Shown piece after piece: positions 9,893-21,230 of a stretch of 64,000 bases of DNA. Every line of letters begins with the position of its first letter. Within the stretch, counting starts at the first letter, position 1. Origin of the DNA: Euleptes europaea. Its lineage: Eukaryota; Chordata; Lepidosauria; Squamata; Sphaerodactylidae. A model generated the notes under the pieces. The model was not told the origin of the DNA, did no database searches, and saw only the letters and a program-made list of their open reading frames with translations. A program made the position numbers and the translations under genes. Location of the stretch: assembly GCF_029931775.1 (NCBI RefSeq), contig NC_079312.1, forward strand, positions 9,183,821 to 9,247,820. The letters run 5' to 3'.

Positions 9893-10800
9893 GGGAGAAA
9901 GTTACTTCCTTACTGGATCAGGGGAAGGCTGAGGACATAATTTATCTTGATTTCAGTAAGGCTTTTGATAAGGTTCCACATAATATTCTTGTTGTCAAGT
10001 TGGTAAAATGTGGTTTGGATCCTATTACTGTTAGGTGGATCTGTAGGGGGTTGACAGATTGTACCCAAAGAGTGCTTCTTAATGGTTTCTCCTCATCATG
10101 GAGAGGAGTGGCAAGTGTAGTGTTTCTGGGATCTGTCCTAGAGCTGTGTTGTTCAACATCTTTGTAAATGATTTGGATGAAGGAATAGAGGGGATACTTA
10201 TTAAATATGCAGATTATAGTAAATTGGGAGGGGTGGCAAATACAGTAGAAGACAGGGTACAGGGTGATCTTGACAGGCTGGAAAACTGGGCTAAAACTAA
10301 TAAAATGAATTTCGACAGAGATAAATGTAAAGTTCTGCCTTTAGGTAGGAAATGCATAATTATAGGATGGGGGAGACTTGTCTTGGCAGTAGTATGTGCA
10401 AAAAGGATCTAGGGATCTTAGTAGGCCATACACTGAACATGAGTCAGCAGTGTGATGCGGTAGCTAAAAAGGCAAATGCGATTTGGGGCTATAGCAACAG
10501 AAGTATAGTGTCCAGTTCGCGCGAAGTGATGGTGATGCTTTTCTGCGCTCTGGTTAGACCACTCCTAGATTATTGTGTTCAGTTTTGGGCTCCGCAGTTT
10601 AAGAAGGATATAGGCAAGCTGGAACGTGTCCAGAGGAGGACATCGAAGATGATGAGGGGTCTGGAGACCAAGTCCTATGAGGAAAGGTTGAATGAGCTCC
10701 ATATGTTTAGTCTGGAGGTGAGACAGTTGAGAGGTGATATATTTATATTAAGTATCTTCCAATACTTTGTAGAGGAAAGTGGCGGCAAACTGCTTCTCAC
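9893..10800 (+). mobile_element. CR1-type LINE fragment, + strand (intron 1, copy B)
   Basis: Encodes recognisable pieces of a CR1 reverse transcriptase and C-terminal region: YLDFSKAFDKVPHNIL, LFNIFVNDLDEGIEG, LNMSQQCDAVAKKANAIWG, YCVQFWAPQFKKDI, VQRRTSKMMRGLE. The frame is broken several times. The catalytic motif is YADYSKL in place of FADDTKL, so the copy is dead. It differs from the minus-strand CR1 in intron 5, so at least two CR1 insertions predate the array. Also in D (34781-35690) and F (63262-63925). Confidence 0.85.
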
Positions 10801-11304
10801 TTGCCTTGAAAGCCCCTTGCTGTGGTTTCCATAAGTCAATTTTTATTTTTATGTTATTATACTCTGTTTATACTCCATCTTTCTCCTCAAGAGAGACCCA
10901 AAGCAGCTTCTATCGGTCTCCTCCCATTAATCCTCACAACAACCCTGTGAGGTAGGTTAGGCCAAGAGCTTGCAAACGTCTCAATGCCATTCAGCAAGCT
11001 TTCGTGGCAGAGTGGGGATTTGAACCGAGGTCTCCTGGGTACTGAACTTATACTCTTCTTTGAAAAACCACTGTAAGACTAACAGATTCCCCTTTAGAAG
11101 CCTCTTGGGTGAAACGCATAGAAAATTTTACCTGTTTTTGCACCATCGGCCTTGACACTATTTTTTTTTTATCACCTGTGACTGGTGGGGCCCTTTTATT
11201 TCCCCTTGCTCCCAGGTTCCTGTCCAACACTCTAACCACTACACCACTCTGGCTCTCCACACCATGCTGGTTGTGACTTGACAGCACTTATGTATGGATG
11301 GGGA

Positions 11305-11521
11305 GGGGCTGTAGCTGAGTGGCAGAGCATCTGCATGGCATGCAGAAGGTCCCAGGTTCAGTCCCCGGCATTTCCAGTCAAAGGGACTAAGCAAGTAGGT
11401 GATGTGAGTAGACCTCTGCCTGAGACCCTGGAGAGCCGCTGCTGGTCTGAGTAGACAATGCTGACTTTGATGGACCAAAGGGGGTCTGATTCAGTATAAG
11501 GCAGCTTCATGTGTTCATGTG
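11305..11521 (+). mobile_element. tRNA-Ala-derived SINE (intron 1, copy B)
   Basis: The head folds as a tRNA: ggggctgtagctgagtggc (A box), an anticodon stem tctgc/gcaga (here with one change) around a loop holding GGC (Ala), and the B box ggttcagtcccc. A body and tail follow, ending in ttcatgtgttcatgtg. Copies lie at 23925-24038 (cut short), 36184-36406 and 51831-52053. It is a SINE, not a working tRNA gene. Confidence 0.75.
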
Positions 11522-11776
11522 ATGAATAGAGTGGCCGGTGGTGCAGGTGGGAGCCTCTGAGGAAGGGAAAGCAGAGGAATGTATTGGGGGGGGGTGTCAA
11601 GGAAAGGCAGAGAGGGAGAGAAGGGAAGGAAGGGTAACAGAGAGGACAGCATCTCGGATCCTCTGTCTGGTCCCCCTCCCCTCAAGAGAGAAGGTTTAGG
11701 TCTGCATGAGTTACTCTCCCACCCCCCAGGTTGTAGTTTCTCTGTGGGATTGAGTCTGTCCTTGCCTTTCCCACAG
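11522..11776 (+). other. Copy B: end of intron 1 before the SCAN exon
   Basis: Purine-rich then pyrimidine-rich unassigned sequence leading to the acceptor cttgcctttcccacag. No repeat recognised. Confidence 0.4.
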
Positions 11777-12362
11777 GGGCAGGACCTGGGAGCTCAGCTG
11801 AAAGCTCCTTATTGGCTGCAAGTCTGAACATTTAGGATAAAGCGCTTGGCAGGGATTCCATTAAATGAGACTCTCTTTGCCTGCGGAACAAAATATGGCC
11901 AGAGAAAACGGTGATTATGGGGCCCTTTGGAGGGCTGCTCTGGAGGAAAGGATAAAGAAGGAAGACTTGGCAGAGCCTGAAGCCTGCAGAGGCCATGAAG
12001 CCCCTTGGGTGGGGAGCAGTGGGGGATTCTGGGAAGGAACCCTGCCGAAGATCCAGGCTGAAGAAGCTCTCAGCACAGATCTACAGCACCAGCGATTCAG
12101 GCAGTTCTGCTACCAGGAGGCGGAAGGGCCCCGAGAGGTCTGCAGCCGACTCCACCATCTTTGCTGCCAGTGGCTGAAGCCAGAAAGGTGCACCAAGAAG
12201 GAGATGCTGGACCTGGTGATCCTGGAGCAGTTCCTGGCGGTCCTGCCCCCAGAGATGCAGAGCTGGGTCCGGGAATGTGGGCCAGAGACCAGTTCCCAGG
12301 CGGTGGCCCTGGCAGAAGGCTTCCTCCTGAGCCAGGCAGAAAACGAGAACCTGGAACAGCAG
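11777..12362 (+). CDS. Copy B: SCAN exon (exon 2)
   Basis: Acceptor ctttcccacag before 11777, donor cagcag|gtaaga after 12362. It carries about 118 bases of 5' UTR and 156 codons from ATG 11895. The SCAN domain is plain: [16 protein letters not shown], then [19 protein letters not shown] and [19 protein letters not shown], with the usual alpha-helical leucines. SCAN domains form homo- and heterodimers, so products of the array could pair with one another. The exon ends in phase 0. Confidence 0.9.
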
Positions 12363-15300
12363 GTAAGAGGGTTTAATCTACTGTAGCTAAGCAGAGTCGG
12401 TACTTGGAAGGGAAACCTCCAAGGAAGACTCTGCAGAGGAAGGCAATGCAAAACCACCTCTGCTTAATCTCTTGCCATGAAAATCCCACCAGGGGTCACC
12501 GTAAATTGGCTGCAACTTGACGGCACTTTATACACACAGTCCCAGCCTAACCCTGACCTGGATGGTCCAGGCTAGCCTGATCTCAGAAGATCTCAGAAGA
12601 TAAGCATGGTCAGCCCTGGTTAATACTTGGATGGGAGACCATCAAGGAAGACTTGGATTACTACGCAGAAGCAGGCAATGGCAAACCACCTCTGAATGTC
12701 TCTTGCCTTGAATACCCTGCAGGGTTGCCATAAGTCAGCTGTGACTTGATGGCATTTCCTGCCACCAGTCCCATCCTATCCTCTAAGTGACCCACAGGAG
12801 GAAGTCCTTGTGCTATTTCTGTGCATCAGCCTCTTTCTTTTCTTTTTTTCTTTTTTTTTTTTTTTGCCTAACTGTGATCCTGACAGTTCTTTCAATCTCA
12901 TGGTCTTTTCGCTGACTTGGTCGCTGGTTTTACACAGGTACAGGAGGCTCCTTTGGACACTGAAAAGAACCTGCCTTTGAGGGGGATGGTAGCGGAGTAT
13001 GACCAAGATGCCACCTCACTGGGTAAGGATTGACAGGGCCCATTTTAACTTCATTTCTCCTTTTAATAAACGCTTCTCCTGATACATCCCCCCCAAAGAG
13101 CAATTTGTTCAACTGGTGAAAACTTATTGATGATCCCTGGCCCGAAAAACATCTGGCTGTCCTCAACCAGGGCCCGGGCTTTATCAGCTCTGGCCCCAGC
13201 CTGGTGGAACAGCCCCTGAGGGACTTGAAGCAATTTCACAGGGCCTGTGAGACATATGGCTGAGGACAGCGACAGTTTCCATCTTGCTGGTCTCCCTGTG
13301 TGTCCCCCCCCCCCTCCATCACTGCTGGGAATACTTTAGTATTTCTTATCGGTTTTTGTTTATCAGATATGGACTAAGGGCAACTTGGATGTTTTAAATG
13401 TGTATAGTTTTAAATTGTATTTATAATTGTTATTTTTTTGTGTTGTTTTTAACTCGTTTATACTGTTTTAATGATGTGTGGCCGCAAGACCTTTGGGTGA
13501 GTGGCAACTGAAAAAATCTAATAAATAAATAAAGTTCAGCTTTCATAAAACAAAAAACCCTAGCCACAGATGGTGTTTTAATAGCATTGAATCCCAAAAG
13601 AGAGGATTTCCATTCTTCAGGCAGATATAGCCGAGAAAAAACAGGGGGGAATGAGAAGGTACTAAAAATGTCAGCTAGACACACTATAGTCAAATAGTAC
13701 CTCCTAAAATAAAATATTACTACATTAATAGATGATAAACATACAATTTTTTAAATAAGTTCAACATAAGTAGGTTATGACTCACCATGAGGTATTAATC
13801 AAAAATATTTCAACACAACTAATATATTAAAATATATATTGTAGATGTAACATACAATATCCACTTCTATAGCAGTGTATAAAGTAATCTTGCAAGTATA
13901 TATTCAGCAGGTGATTCAATACATTGAATTCAAATTTTGGTTCAACAGGTAGTGTTCACCAGGTAGTGTCCCAACAGGTCGTATTAGTAGGTCTATTGGT
14001 GTAAATTTAGAATTAACAAATGATGTACCGTAGTCCTATTGTTTCATATTAATACTTATACCCGGGAACTTGTCTCAATACTACCTGTTGGAACACTACC
14101 TGTTGAACCAACAATTTGCTCCAATAGGACTACATCATTTTGTTAATGCTAAATTTACACCAGTAGACCTGCTAATACGACCTGTTGGAACCAACAATTT
14201 GAATTACATTGAACTGAATAATCTGTTGAATATAGACATGTAGGATTACTTTATATACTGTTATATAAGTGGATATTGTCTGTTACATCCACAATGTATA
14301 TTTTTGTATATTAGTTGTGTTGAAATATTTTTTTATGTATATCTCATGGTAAGTCATAACCTACTTATGTTGAACTTTTAAAAAAAGATTATGTGTTTAT
14401 AATTATTAATGTTGTAATCTTTTATTTTAGGAGGTACTGTTTGACTATAATGTGTCTGTTCTCCAGGCAGGACCTGGAGGTCTCTCAGAATTACGACTGA
14501 CCTCCAGACTACAGAGATGAGTTCACCTGGAGAAAATGGCTGCTTTGGAGGGAGGACTGTATGGTGTTATACCCTGCTGAGGTTCCTCCCTAGACTTCAC
14601 CCACAAATATCCAAGAATTTCCAAACCCAGAATTGACAGCCCTATGGATGAGACAAAGTTGTATGGCCCCAGAGCGTGGCCTAGCTGAGAGATTCTGCCC
14701 CCGGATGTTTTGAGGGCCATGAGGGCTTTGAAAGGGCTGAGAGGAATTGATGGACTGATATGTGTTTTCACCATGGAGGCTGAATGGAACCTCCATATTC
14801 AAAGGCAGTCTACTTTGGAATACCAGCTGCTGCTGCTGCTGATGCGAGCCAATATAAAAGAACTGCAATATACACCATAAAATGCAGTAAATAGATAAAG
14901 GATGCAACATTTTCCCCAACCTTTCTTTCCCCAGCAGAGGATGGAATGCCACGAGCTATAAAGTCTGAATTTTTTCCTGTTCAGGGTGTGGAGGAAACAG
15001 CTTCCGGTCAGCCAGATCAGGTAGGAAAGGGATTGTGGGGGTGGTGGGAAGGGGGCACCCTTGGTACCCTGGGCCCCCAAATACTTCTCTATCCTTCTGT
15101 CAAATCTGCCCTCTGGGAAAGCTGTGATGGTCCCTTAGAAAAGATTCAGTCTTGCAGGGGAATATCCGGACACATGAAAGTAGCCGTGATTGTGGTTTGC
15201 TGTCAGAAGGAAAGAAGCACAACTTCATCTCTGAGGAGAAAATATTTTCTTGCTGCCTGCAGGGTCCGGTGTCCTTTGAGGAGGTGGTGGTGTGCTTCAC

Positions 15301-18300
15301 CGAAGAGGAATGGGCACTGCTGGATCGAGGCCAAAGGGCCCTGTATGGGGAAGTGATGGAGGAGAATTATGAGACGGTGGCCTCTCTGGGTAAGGTTCCC
15401 TGCTTTTCCCCTCAATCATTCAAGCTAGTCATGGTCCCGCTCCAGTTTCTGAGACCAGGGAGAGATTGGACGTGGGCAGAGGAAGAAATGATGTGAGGTT
15501 GGGGGAAAAGCTGACCCACAACTGCCTGTTTCTCATGGGATTCCCCTCCTCCCTGAAGAATTGGGTTTGCCATTTGCAGGGTGGTGGTGTTATAAAATCA
15601 TAGAGTTGGAAGGGCCCATATAGGCCATCTAGTTCAACCCCCTGCCCAATGCAGGATCAGCCTAGAGCATCCCTCACAAGTGTTCATCCAGCTGTTGCTT
15701 CAAGACTGCCATAGAGGGGGAGTTCACCACCTCCTTTGGCAGCCGATTCCATTGCTGAACAACTCTCACTGTAAAAAAATAAATCCTAATATCCAGTCGG
15801 TACCTTTCCACCCATAATTTAAACCCATTATTGTGAGTCCTATCCTCTACTGCTAATAGAAACAGCTCCCTGCCCTCTTTTAAGTGACGGACTTTAAGAG
15901 AGCTATCATGTCCCCTCTCAACCTCCTCTTCTCCAGACTGAGAAAATTCCTTCTAACAGAAGGGGAGCCATTTTTACCAATTGTCCCCTCCCATAGAATA
16001 CCTCTTACTCCCTGCTAATCTGTTTCTGGGGGTCCCCTCTTTCCCAGGAACTACTACTTGGGGCCTGTTTGAGCGGCTATGGTGAAAGGAAGATAAGAAA
16101 GTCCCATTCCGCTGATGAAAATCCCTTCTATCCACCATTTCCACCAGAGAGTCTTAACATTGGGGTTTACAACTCCAGAATGGGAAATTTCTGAAGATGC
16201 TGAGAGTGGAGACTGGGGAGGGCAAGGTGTGGGGAGAGGAAGTCCATAAGTAGGGTATAGTACCCTGGAGTCCATCCTCCAAAGCAGCCGTTTTCTCCAT
16301 GGGAACAGATCTCTGTAATTCAGTTGTAATTCCAGGAGATCTCCAGGTTCCACCTAGACACTGGCAACCTTATTTTTCAGGGTTTCTCTCTCTCTCTCTC
16401 TTTTGTTCCATCAGGTTTGGGGTGGAGGAGTGAGAATGAGGGAGACCCATTCACAGGTGGCCAATCTGAAGAGGAGGAAGAGCAGAAAAGAGAAAACAAT
16501 GAAAGGGGAAAGAGCAATTTTTCTGCTTCTCAGGGTGGTGAGATCCATGAAGCCCTAATTCAAGAGCAAGTAGACATAGGAAAGGGACAGATTCCGTGTC
16601 CCGTGTGTGGAAAATGCTTCAACATTCAATCCAAATTTAATAACCACTGGACGGTTCACACCGGGGAAAAACCTTTCAAATGCTCAGAGTATGGGAAGAG
16701 CTATCATGTCCCCCCTCAACCTCCTCTTCTCCAGACTGAGAAAATTCCTTCTAATAGAAGGGGGAGCCCTTTCTACCAATTGTCCCCTCCCATAGAATAC
16801 CTTTTACTCCCCCCTAATCTGTTTCTGGGGGTCCCCTGTCCCCCAGGAACAACTACTTGGGGTCTGTTTGAGCTGCTGTGGTGGAAGGAAGATAAGAAAG
16901 TCCCATTCCGCTGATGAAAATCCCTTCTATCCACCAAGTCTTACTGCAGGATCCAAGCCTATTTTTGGTTTGGTGCAATATCTTAGCATATAAATTTAAA
17001 AGGACCATTATATGCCAGAAAAGCTGATAACTGGGGCATAAGATATTAAGAAAAGCCATGTTGGATCAGACCAAGGCCCATCAAGTGCAGCAGTCTGTTC
17101 ACACAGTGGCCAATCAGGTGCCTCTAGGAAACCCCCAAACAAGATGACTGCAGCAGCATTATCCTGCCTGTGTTCCACAGCACCTAATATATTAGTCATG
17201 CTCCTCTGTTTCTGGAGAGAATACGTATTCATCATGCCTATTATCCAGTACTCCAGTTTGAAGAGATCCTTTTGGAGCTCTTCACAGTCTGGTTTTGTTT
17301 TAACCACCCGAAATAATTTGGTGTCATCTGCAAACCTGGCCACCTCGCTGTTCACCCCCAGCTCCAGGTCACCGATGAACAGGTTGAAAAGCACCAGTTC
17401 AAACACAGATCCCTGAGGGACACCACTGCTCACATCCCTCCATTGGACAATTCCTGGATTTGTAGATCCATTTCCACCAGAGGGTCTTAACAGTGGGGTT
17501 TACAACTCCAGAATGGGAAATTTCTGAAGATGCTGAGGGTGGAGACTGGGGAGGGCAAGGTTTGGGGAGAGGAAGGCCATGTGTGTGTGTGTGTGTGTGT
17601 TAAGTGCCCTCAAGTCGCTTCTGACTCATGGCAACGCTATGAATGAAAGTCCTCCAAAATGTCCTATCTTTGACAGCCTTACTCAGATCTTGCAAATTGA
17701 GGGCTGTGGCTTCCTTTATTGAGTCAATCCATCTCTTGTTGGGTCTTCCTCTTTTCCTGCTGCCCTCAACTTTTCCTAGCATGACTGTCTTTTCCATAAG
17801 TAGGCCATAAGTAGGGTATAATACCCTGGAGTCCATCCTCCAAAGCAGCCATTTTCTCCATGGGAACTGATCTCTGTAGTTCAGTTGTAATTCCAGGAGA
17901 TCTCCAGGTTCCACCTAGGCACTGGCAACCTTATTTTTCAGGGTTTTTTTTCTCTCTCTTTTGTTCCATCAGGTTTGGGGTGGAGGAGTGAGAATGAGGG
18001 AGACCCATTCACAGGTAGCCCATCTGAAGAGGAGGAAGAGCAGAAAAGAGAAAACAATGAAAGGAGAAGGAGCAATTTTTCTGCTTCTCAGGGTGGTGAA
18101 ATCCATGGAGCCCTAATTCAAGAGCAAGTAGACATAGGAAAGGGACAGATTCCGTGTCCCGTGTGTGGAAAATGCTTCAACATTCAATCCAAATTTAATA
18201 GGCACTGGACGGTTCACACCGGGGAAAAACCATTCAAATGCTCAGAGTGTGGAGAGAACTTCCGTCAGAAGGACAAACTGACTACGCATCAGCGAATCCA

Positions 18301-19003
18301 CACAGGAGAGAAACCATACCTGTGCATGCAGTGTGGGAGGAGCTTCAGTTCCAACTCACACCTTACACTACATAAAAGGATTCACACTGGAGAGAAACCA
18401 TATAAATGCCCACAGTGTGGAAAGAGCTTCAGCATTCGCTCAAACCTTCAACGACATCACAGAATCCATACCGGGGAGAAACCATATGAATGCCCCGAGT
18501 GCGGCAGGGGCTTTGTGAATAATCCTGATCTTACAAGACACCAAAGGATCCACACAGGAGAGAGACCTTTTAAATGCGCTGAGTGTGGGAAACAGTTCAA
18601 TCAGAAGGATGAATTGACCATACATCAAAGAATCCACACAGGGGAAAAACCTTTCATTTGCACAGTGTGTGGAAAGCGGTTCCGTGCGAAGAGTTCACTT
18701 TCTATACACCAGCAGATTCACACTGGGGAGAAGCCCTTCAAATGCTCCGAATGTGGAAAGAGCTTCCTTAACAACAGAGGCCTTATGAGGCATCAGAGAA
18801 GCCACACCGGGGAGAAGCCTTTTACGTGTTTGGAGTGCAATAAGAGCTTTTCTGAAAACTCAGCCTTAAAGAAGCACTTGAGAATCCACAGTGGGGAGAG
18901 ACCTTTTACGTGTTTGAAGTGTAGCAAGAGCTTTTGTGAAAAATCAGCCTTAAACAAACATTTGAGGATTCATACAGGGGAGAAGACATATCAGGGTTTG
19001 TGA
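11895..19003 (+). CDS. Copy B: SCAN-KRAB-C2H2 zinc-finger gene, five coding exons
   Basis: Gene model: coding part 11895-12362, 12938-13022, 14935-15020, 15263-15389 and 17973-19003. All introns have GT-AG ends, the phases are 0,1,0,1, and the sum is 1797 nt, giving 598 residues. Layout: SCAN about residues 63-145 (dimerisation), linker with two SUMO-consensus sites (IKKE at K21, IKSE at K194), KRAB-A about 216-254 (corepressor recruitment), acidic linker, ten C2H2 fingers about 317-595. Expected role: nuclear DNA-binding repressor. A second ATG 30 nt upstream (11865) is in frame but in a weaker context (T at -3); 11895 has A at -3 and G at +4. Intron 5 also holds a cut-off finger exon (16415-16914) that could be spliced in instead. 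No transcript evidence is available here. Confidence 0.85.
12382..12768 (+). mobile_element. Two 5S-rRNA-derived SINEs in tandem (intron 2, copy B)
   Basis: The second (about 12539-12768) keeps the 5S promoter region clearly: gcctgatctcagaag, taagcatggtcag, ggttaatacttggatgggag, then a tail with gtcagctgtgacttgatggc. The first (12382-12534) is a related copy whose 5' part is missing in B, C and D but present in copy E. These are SINE3-type elements, not 5S genes. Confidence 0.8.
12938..13022 (+). CDS. Copy B: linker exon 3
   Basis: 85 nt, acceptor ttacacag, donor ctgg|gtaagg, phase 0 to 1. Encodes [16 protein letters not shown] and then [13 protein letters not shown]. No known domain. It links SCAN to the rest. 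The Ala in MVAEY is Val in copies C, D and E. Confidence 0.8.
13110..13677. repeat. Copy B: LINE-tail-like repeat in intron 3
   Basis: Counterpart of 1-560: degenerate LINE 3' end with a terminal AATAAATAAATAAAG-like run near 13521, then unassigned sequence up to the foldback element. Confidence 0.45.
13678..14456. mobile_element. Foldback MITE in intron 3, copy B
   Basis: Near-palindromic element of about 780 bases, the same insertion as 561-1334. Arms about 370 bases long, ends gacacactatagtc and gactataatgtgtc. Non-coding. Confidence 0.75.
14461..14934. repeat. Copy B: end of intron 3 (TIR-type element, CTG run)
   Basis: TIR-type short element at about 14461-14646, then unassigned sequence with a short CTG run near 14826 and the acceptor of exon 4. 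Confidence 0.45.
14935..15020 (+). CDS. Copy B: linker exon 4
   Basis: 86 nt, acceptor ttctttccccag, donor cag|gtagg, phase 1 to 0. Encodes [18 protein letters not shown] and then [15 protein letters not shown] fits the SUMO consensus. The acceptor could also be used three bases further in (cag repeat), dropping one residue. Confidence 0.8.
15263..15389 (+). CDS. Copy B: KRAB-A exon
   Basis: 127 nt. KRAB-A box: [42 protein letters not shown]. The usual MLE of mammalian KRAB-A is MEE here, which may alter KAP1 binding. Donor ctgg|gtaagg, phase 1. Confidence 0.9.
15390..16414. repeat. Copy B: intron 5, first repeat block
   Basis: Minus-strand CR1 3' end (15594-15960), the unassigned block seen at 2828-3115 in shortened form, and a truncated TIR-type element (about 16250-16372). 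The CR1 RT and BovB pieces present in other copies of this block are missing. Confidence 0.55.
16415..16914 (+). pseudogene. Copy B: cut-off zinc-finger exon running into antisense CR1
   Basis: A second copy of the 5' part of the finger exon, with a long pyrimidine tract and an intact acceptor (ttttgttccatcag). The acidic linker and finger 1 are whole (finger 1 helix has Asn for Arg at position 6). Finger 2 breaks after CSEYGKSY, where its second Cys is Tyr. The sequence then jumps at about 16702 into antisense CR1 at a shared agagct. The frame stays open from the acceptor to 16914, adding about 70 residues of CR1- and repeat-derived tail. If spliced to the KRAB exon it would give a 421-residue SCAN-KRAB protein with a single finger. 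More likely a by-product of unequal duplication, but usable as an alternative last exon. Same junction in copy D. Confidence 0.65.
16703..17972. repeat. Copy B: intron 5, second repeat block
   Basis: In order: the rest of the minus-strand CR1 3' end, the unassigned block, the interspersed repeat starting aagccatgttggatcagacc (about 17055), the CR1 RT fragment (17249-17520), a (TG)n run of about 22 bases (17580-17601), the BovB/RTE end (17602-17808, minus) and the truncated TIR-type element (17816-17940). Confidence 0.65.
17973..19003 (+). CDS. Copy B: terminal zinc-finger exon, ten C2H2 fingers
   Basis: 1031 nt, entered in phase 1, stop TGA at 19001-19003. Ten fingers with all ligands present. 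Helix residues (-1,2,3,6): ISKR, QDKT, SSHL, ISNR, NPDR, QDEI, ASSI, NRGR, ESAK, ESAK. Against copy A, contact positions differ in fingers 4, 7, 9 and 10. Finger 2 has GENF for GKSF, outside the contact positions. Confidence 0.92.
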
Positions 19004-20223
19004 TGTGGGAAGTGGTATATTTCATCAGATGACCCAAAAAAAGGGAGCCACTGCAGACCAACACAGCTACCTACCTAAACTATTTAAAAAAACTGAGTCA
19101 CAGGAGAATCCTGTAAATTTACCTTTTAAGGAGAATCAAACTGGCTTACAATCTCCTTCCCTTCCTCTCCCCACAACAGACACCTTGTGAGGTAGGTGAG
19201 GCTGAGAGAGCTCTAAGAGAAATGTGACTAGCTTTCCTGAATCAAATCCTGATGGGGTCATACAGCTTTGTATCTTCATCCTCCTTGGTGACCCCCACCC
19301 ACCCAAATTGGGCCACCTCATTCACCCCTGCCTCCAGATCCTCTCTCAGTTAAATAGCACCGCTCCCCATACAATTCCTGGGGGAAACCGCCAGCTCCAT
19401 TCTTTCCATTTTGAAAGAACTGTTGGGGTTCCTCATCTCTTCCTGTTTCAGTTTCTCTGGTGCCCACTATTTCCTGACCCCTCCATTACCTCTTCTCCCA
19501 CTCTTGGGCTTCAAGACATAATTCTGGGTTAGTGAAGATTGTTGGCTGTCTTTGAAGTCCACTGTAAAACCAGCATCTAGATATATGCAATGTGTTATTC
19601 AGGCATGCAATGTTACCCAGCCCAGTTCTCAAATGAACTCCAGCAGGAATCTGTCAGATCCCATAAGATAATTATTTTGATCCTGGACCAGAGGACAGTC
19701 AAAAACATATTCTGTTGAAGTTGGAGCTCACTACCAAACCAAGGGCTCTTCTTGCCTAGAGACAAGCAAATAATTTAACTTTTGTCACATGGTGTAATTT
19801 TGATCACATTTACGTCTTCAGGATATGGCCCGTGTTCCTCAGGTTGTTTTTCTGTGTCCTCATCTCAGTATCGTCTCTGCATCGGTTCTGAATTTCTGAT
19901 AGTGTTTGGGGCTTTTGTGGGGCTCTGTGGAAAGGCATTTTATGTGTTCCAGCAACACTCAATAAACTCAGTCTACTGTTTCCTACATTTTGGTTTCTAT
20001 TTAGGGTCCTTTAACACACATCAGTTCCATTTTCTTGTTCTCTTTCCCATAATAACCCTGATTGATTTTGTAATGCTTCTTCAGAACTACACTTACACAT
20101 CTTGTGGGTCTTCAAGTCTCTCTCTGCTCCCCTGACCCCAGGACAGTTTCACTTTTCCCAGAAATATTTAGGAAAATGCCAGTTTGAACTTGGAGTAAGG
20201 CCTGGTCTCCAAATAATTATGTT
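19004..20223 (+). other. Copy B: 3' untranslated region, first part
   Basis: Counterpart of 5053-6255. It holds an extra 17-base stretch before the run ataattattttgatcc that A and C lack and D and E share. No gene recognised. Confidence 0.45.
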
Positions 20224-20730
20224 ATGGGATCTGGCAAATGTAGCGAGTGCGGGAAAAGCTTCACTCAGTTTAAGAACCTAATTTCACAACAAAGGATCCA
20301 TAGAGGGGAGAAACCATACAACTGTGCAGAGTGTGGGAAGAGCTTCAAACGGAAGGCACACCTGGACTCCCACCAAACCGTCCACACAGGGGAAAAGCCA
20401 TATAAATGTTCAGAGTGTGGGAAGTGCTTCATTCAGAAGTCACATCTTACTTCCCATCAAAGAATTCACAGAGGGGAGAAATTCCACAAATGCCTCGAGT
20501 GTGGAAAGGGCTTCACTCAGGTAGCAACCCTTATTTCACATCAAAGCATCCATGATGGAGAGAAATTGTACCAGTGCTCTGAGTGCAGCATGACTTTTTC
20601 TCAGGAGCGAAGGCTTAAAAATCATCGAAGAATCCACACTATGGTAGAGAATAGAAATACTTTGAGTGAGGAAGGGGTTTTAAACATAACGTGCAAGCCT
20701 AACACTAACGTCACATCAAAGAATACATAG
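20224..20730 (+). pseudogene. Copy B: second zinc-finger block, 168 codons
   Basis: Five C2H2 fingers (finger 1 lacks its first His) and a C-terminal tail ending KPNTNVTSKNT. In the same place after every main finger exon. No in-frame splice link to the KRAB exon is visible. Best read as an old finger exon left in the 3' region. The frame is fully open here, so translation cannot be excluded. Confidence 0.6.
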
Positions 20731-21230
20731 GTGGAAGAAACCATACAACTGTTCATACTGCAGCAAATGCAGCAAAACCGGAGGCCCAAAACTACAGACT
20801 CTATTCCAGGCATACAAAGAAAAGCCCAGCGTGACAAGGCCCCTCTGTGTATGGTGGACAGAGGCTTGGTAGTAGACTCCGATTTTCCTGTACCTTTCTC
20901 CTCTAGCCCTTTTCTTCCTTGGAGTATTTTGTTATGTGGGGCAGATGCGTGTCAGGATTTGCAATTCCTGCTCTTTGTTGCCCTTTGGCATGAGCAAGCC
21001 TGTGGCCAAAATAATCCCATACTGGCCTGATCAAGGAGAATGCCATAAATCAGCTTCTGGTGCCCAGCTGACTTTTATATCAGGTAGGGTGGGATAATTT
21101 AGTTCTCTCTTTGTATACTTTTAAGCTTGTGGTCATCTTTGGAAGCCTTCTGCTTTCTGCCTTTAATGACACGTACAATCCTAATGTTCTTTTTAGAATA
21201 AATGTTTTTGTAACTCTGATCAAAACAGTG
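20731..21230 (+). terminator. Copy B: 3' end with AATAAA (21197-21202)
   Basis: Counterpart of 6664-7260, with the same polyadenylation signal and GT-rich downstream stretch. Confidence 0.5.

Larger units (their letters stand above)
8617..11304. repeat. Copy B: intron 1, repeat-filled part
   Basis: Starts with a G-rich tract (8652-8700) just past the donor. Then a TIR-type short element (8821-8992), an interspersed repeat with the word agctttcgtgagccacagct (about 9030-9140), unassigned sequence, a solo LTR (9366-9654), unassigned sequence, a CR1 fragment (9893-10800), and from about 10830 to 11270 antisense SINE pieces (a B-box-like gatttgaaccgaggtctcc and an A-box-like taaccactacaccac about 200 bases apart). 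No gene seen. Confidence 0.55.

Noticed and set aside
10098-10834. A host gene with reverse-transcriptase-like residues.
   Set aside because: Clear CR1 LINE fragment with broken frame and a changed catalytic motif.
11305-11380. tRNA-Ala gene.
   Set aside because: A and B boxes and cloverleaf are visible, but it continues into a SINE body and tail and recurs with the array; a SINE head, not a gene.
12553-12660. 5S rRNA gene.
   Set aside because: Only the internal part matches, it is diverged, and it is followed by a SINE tail.
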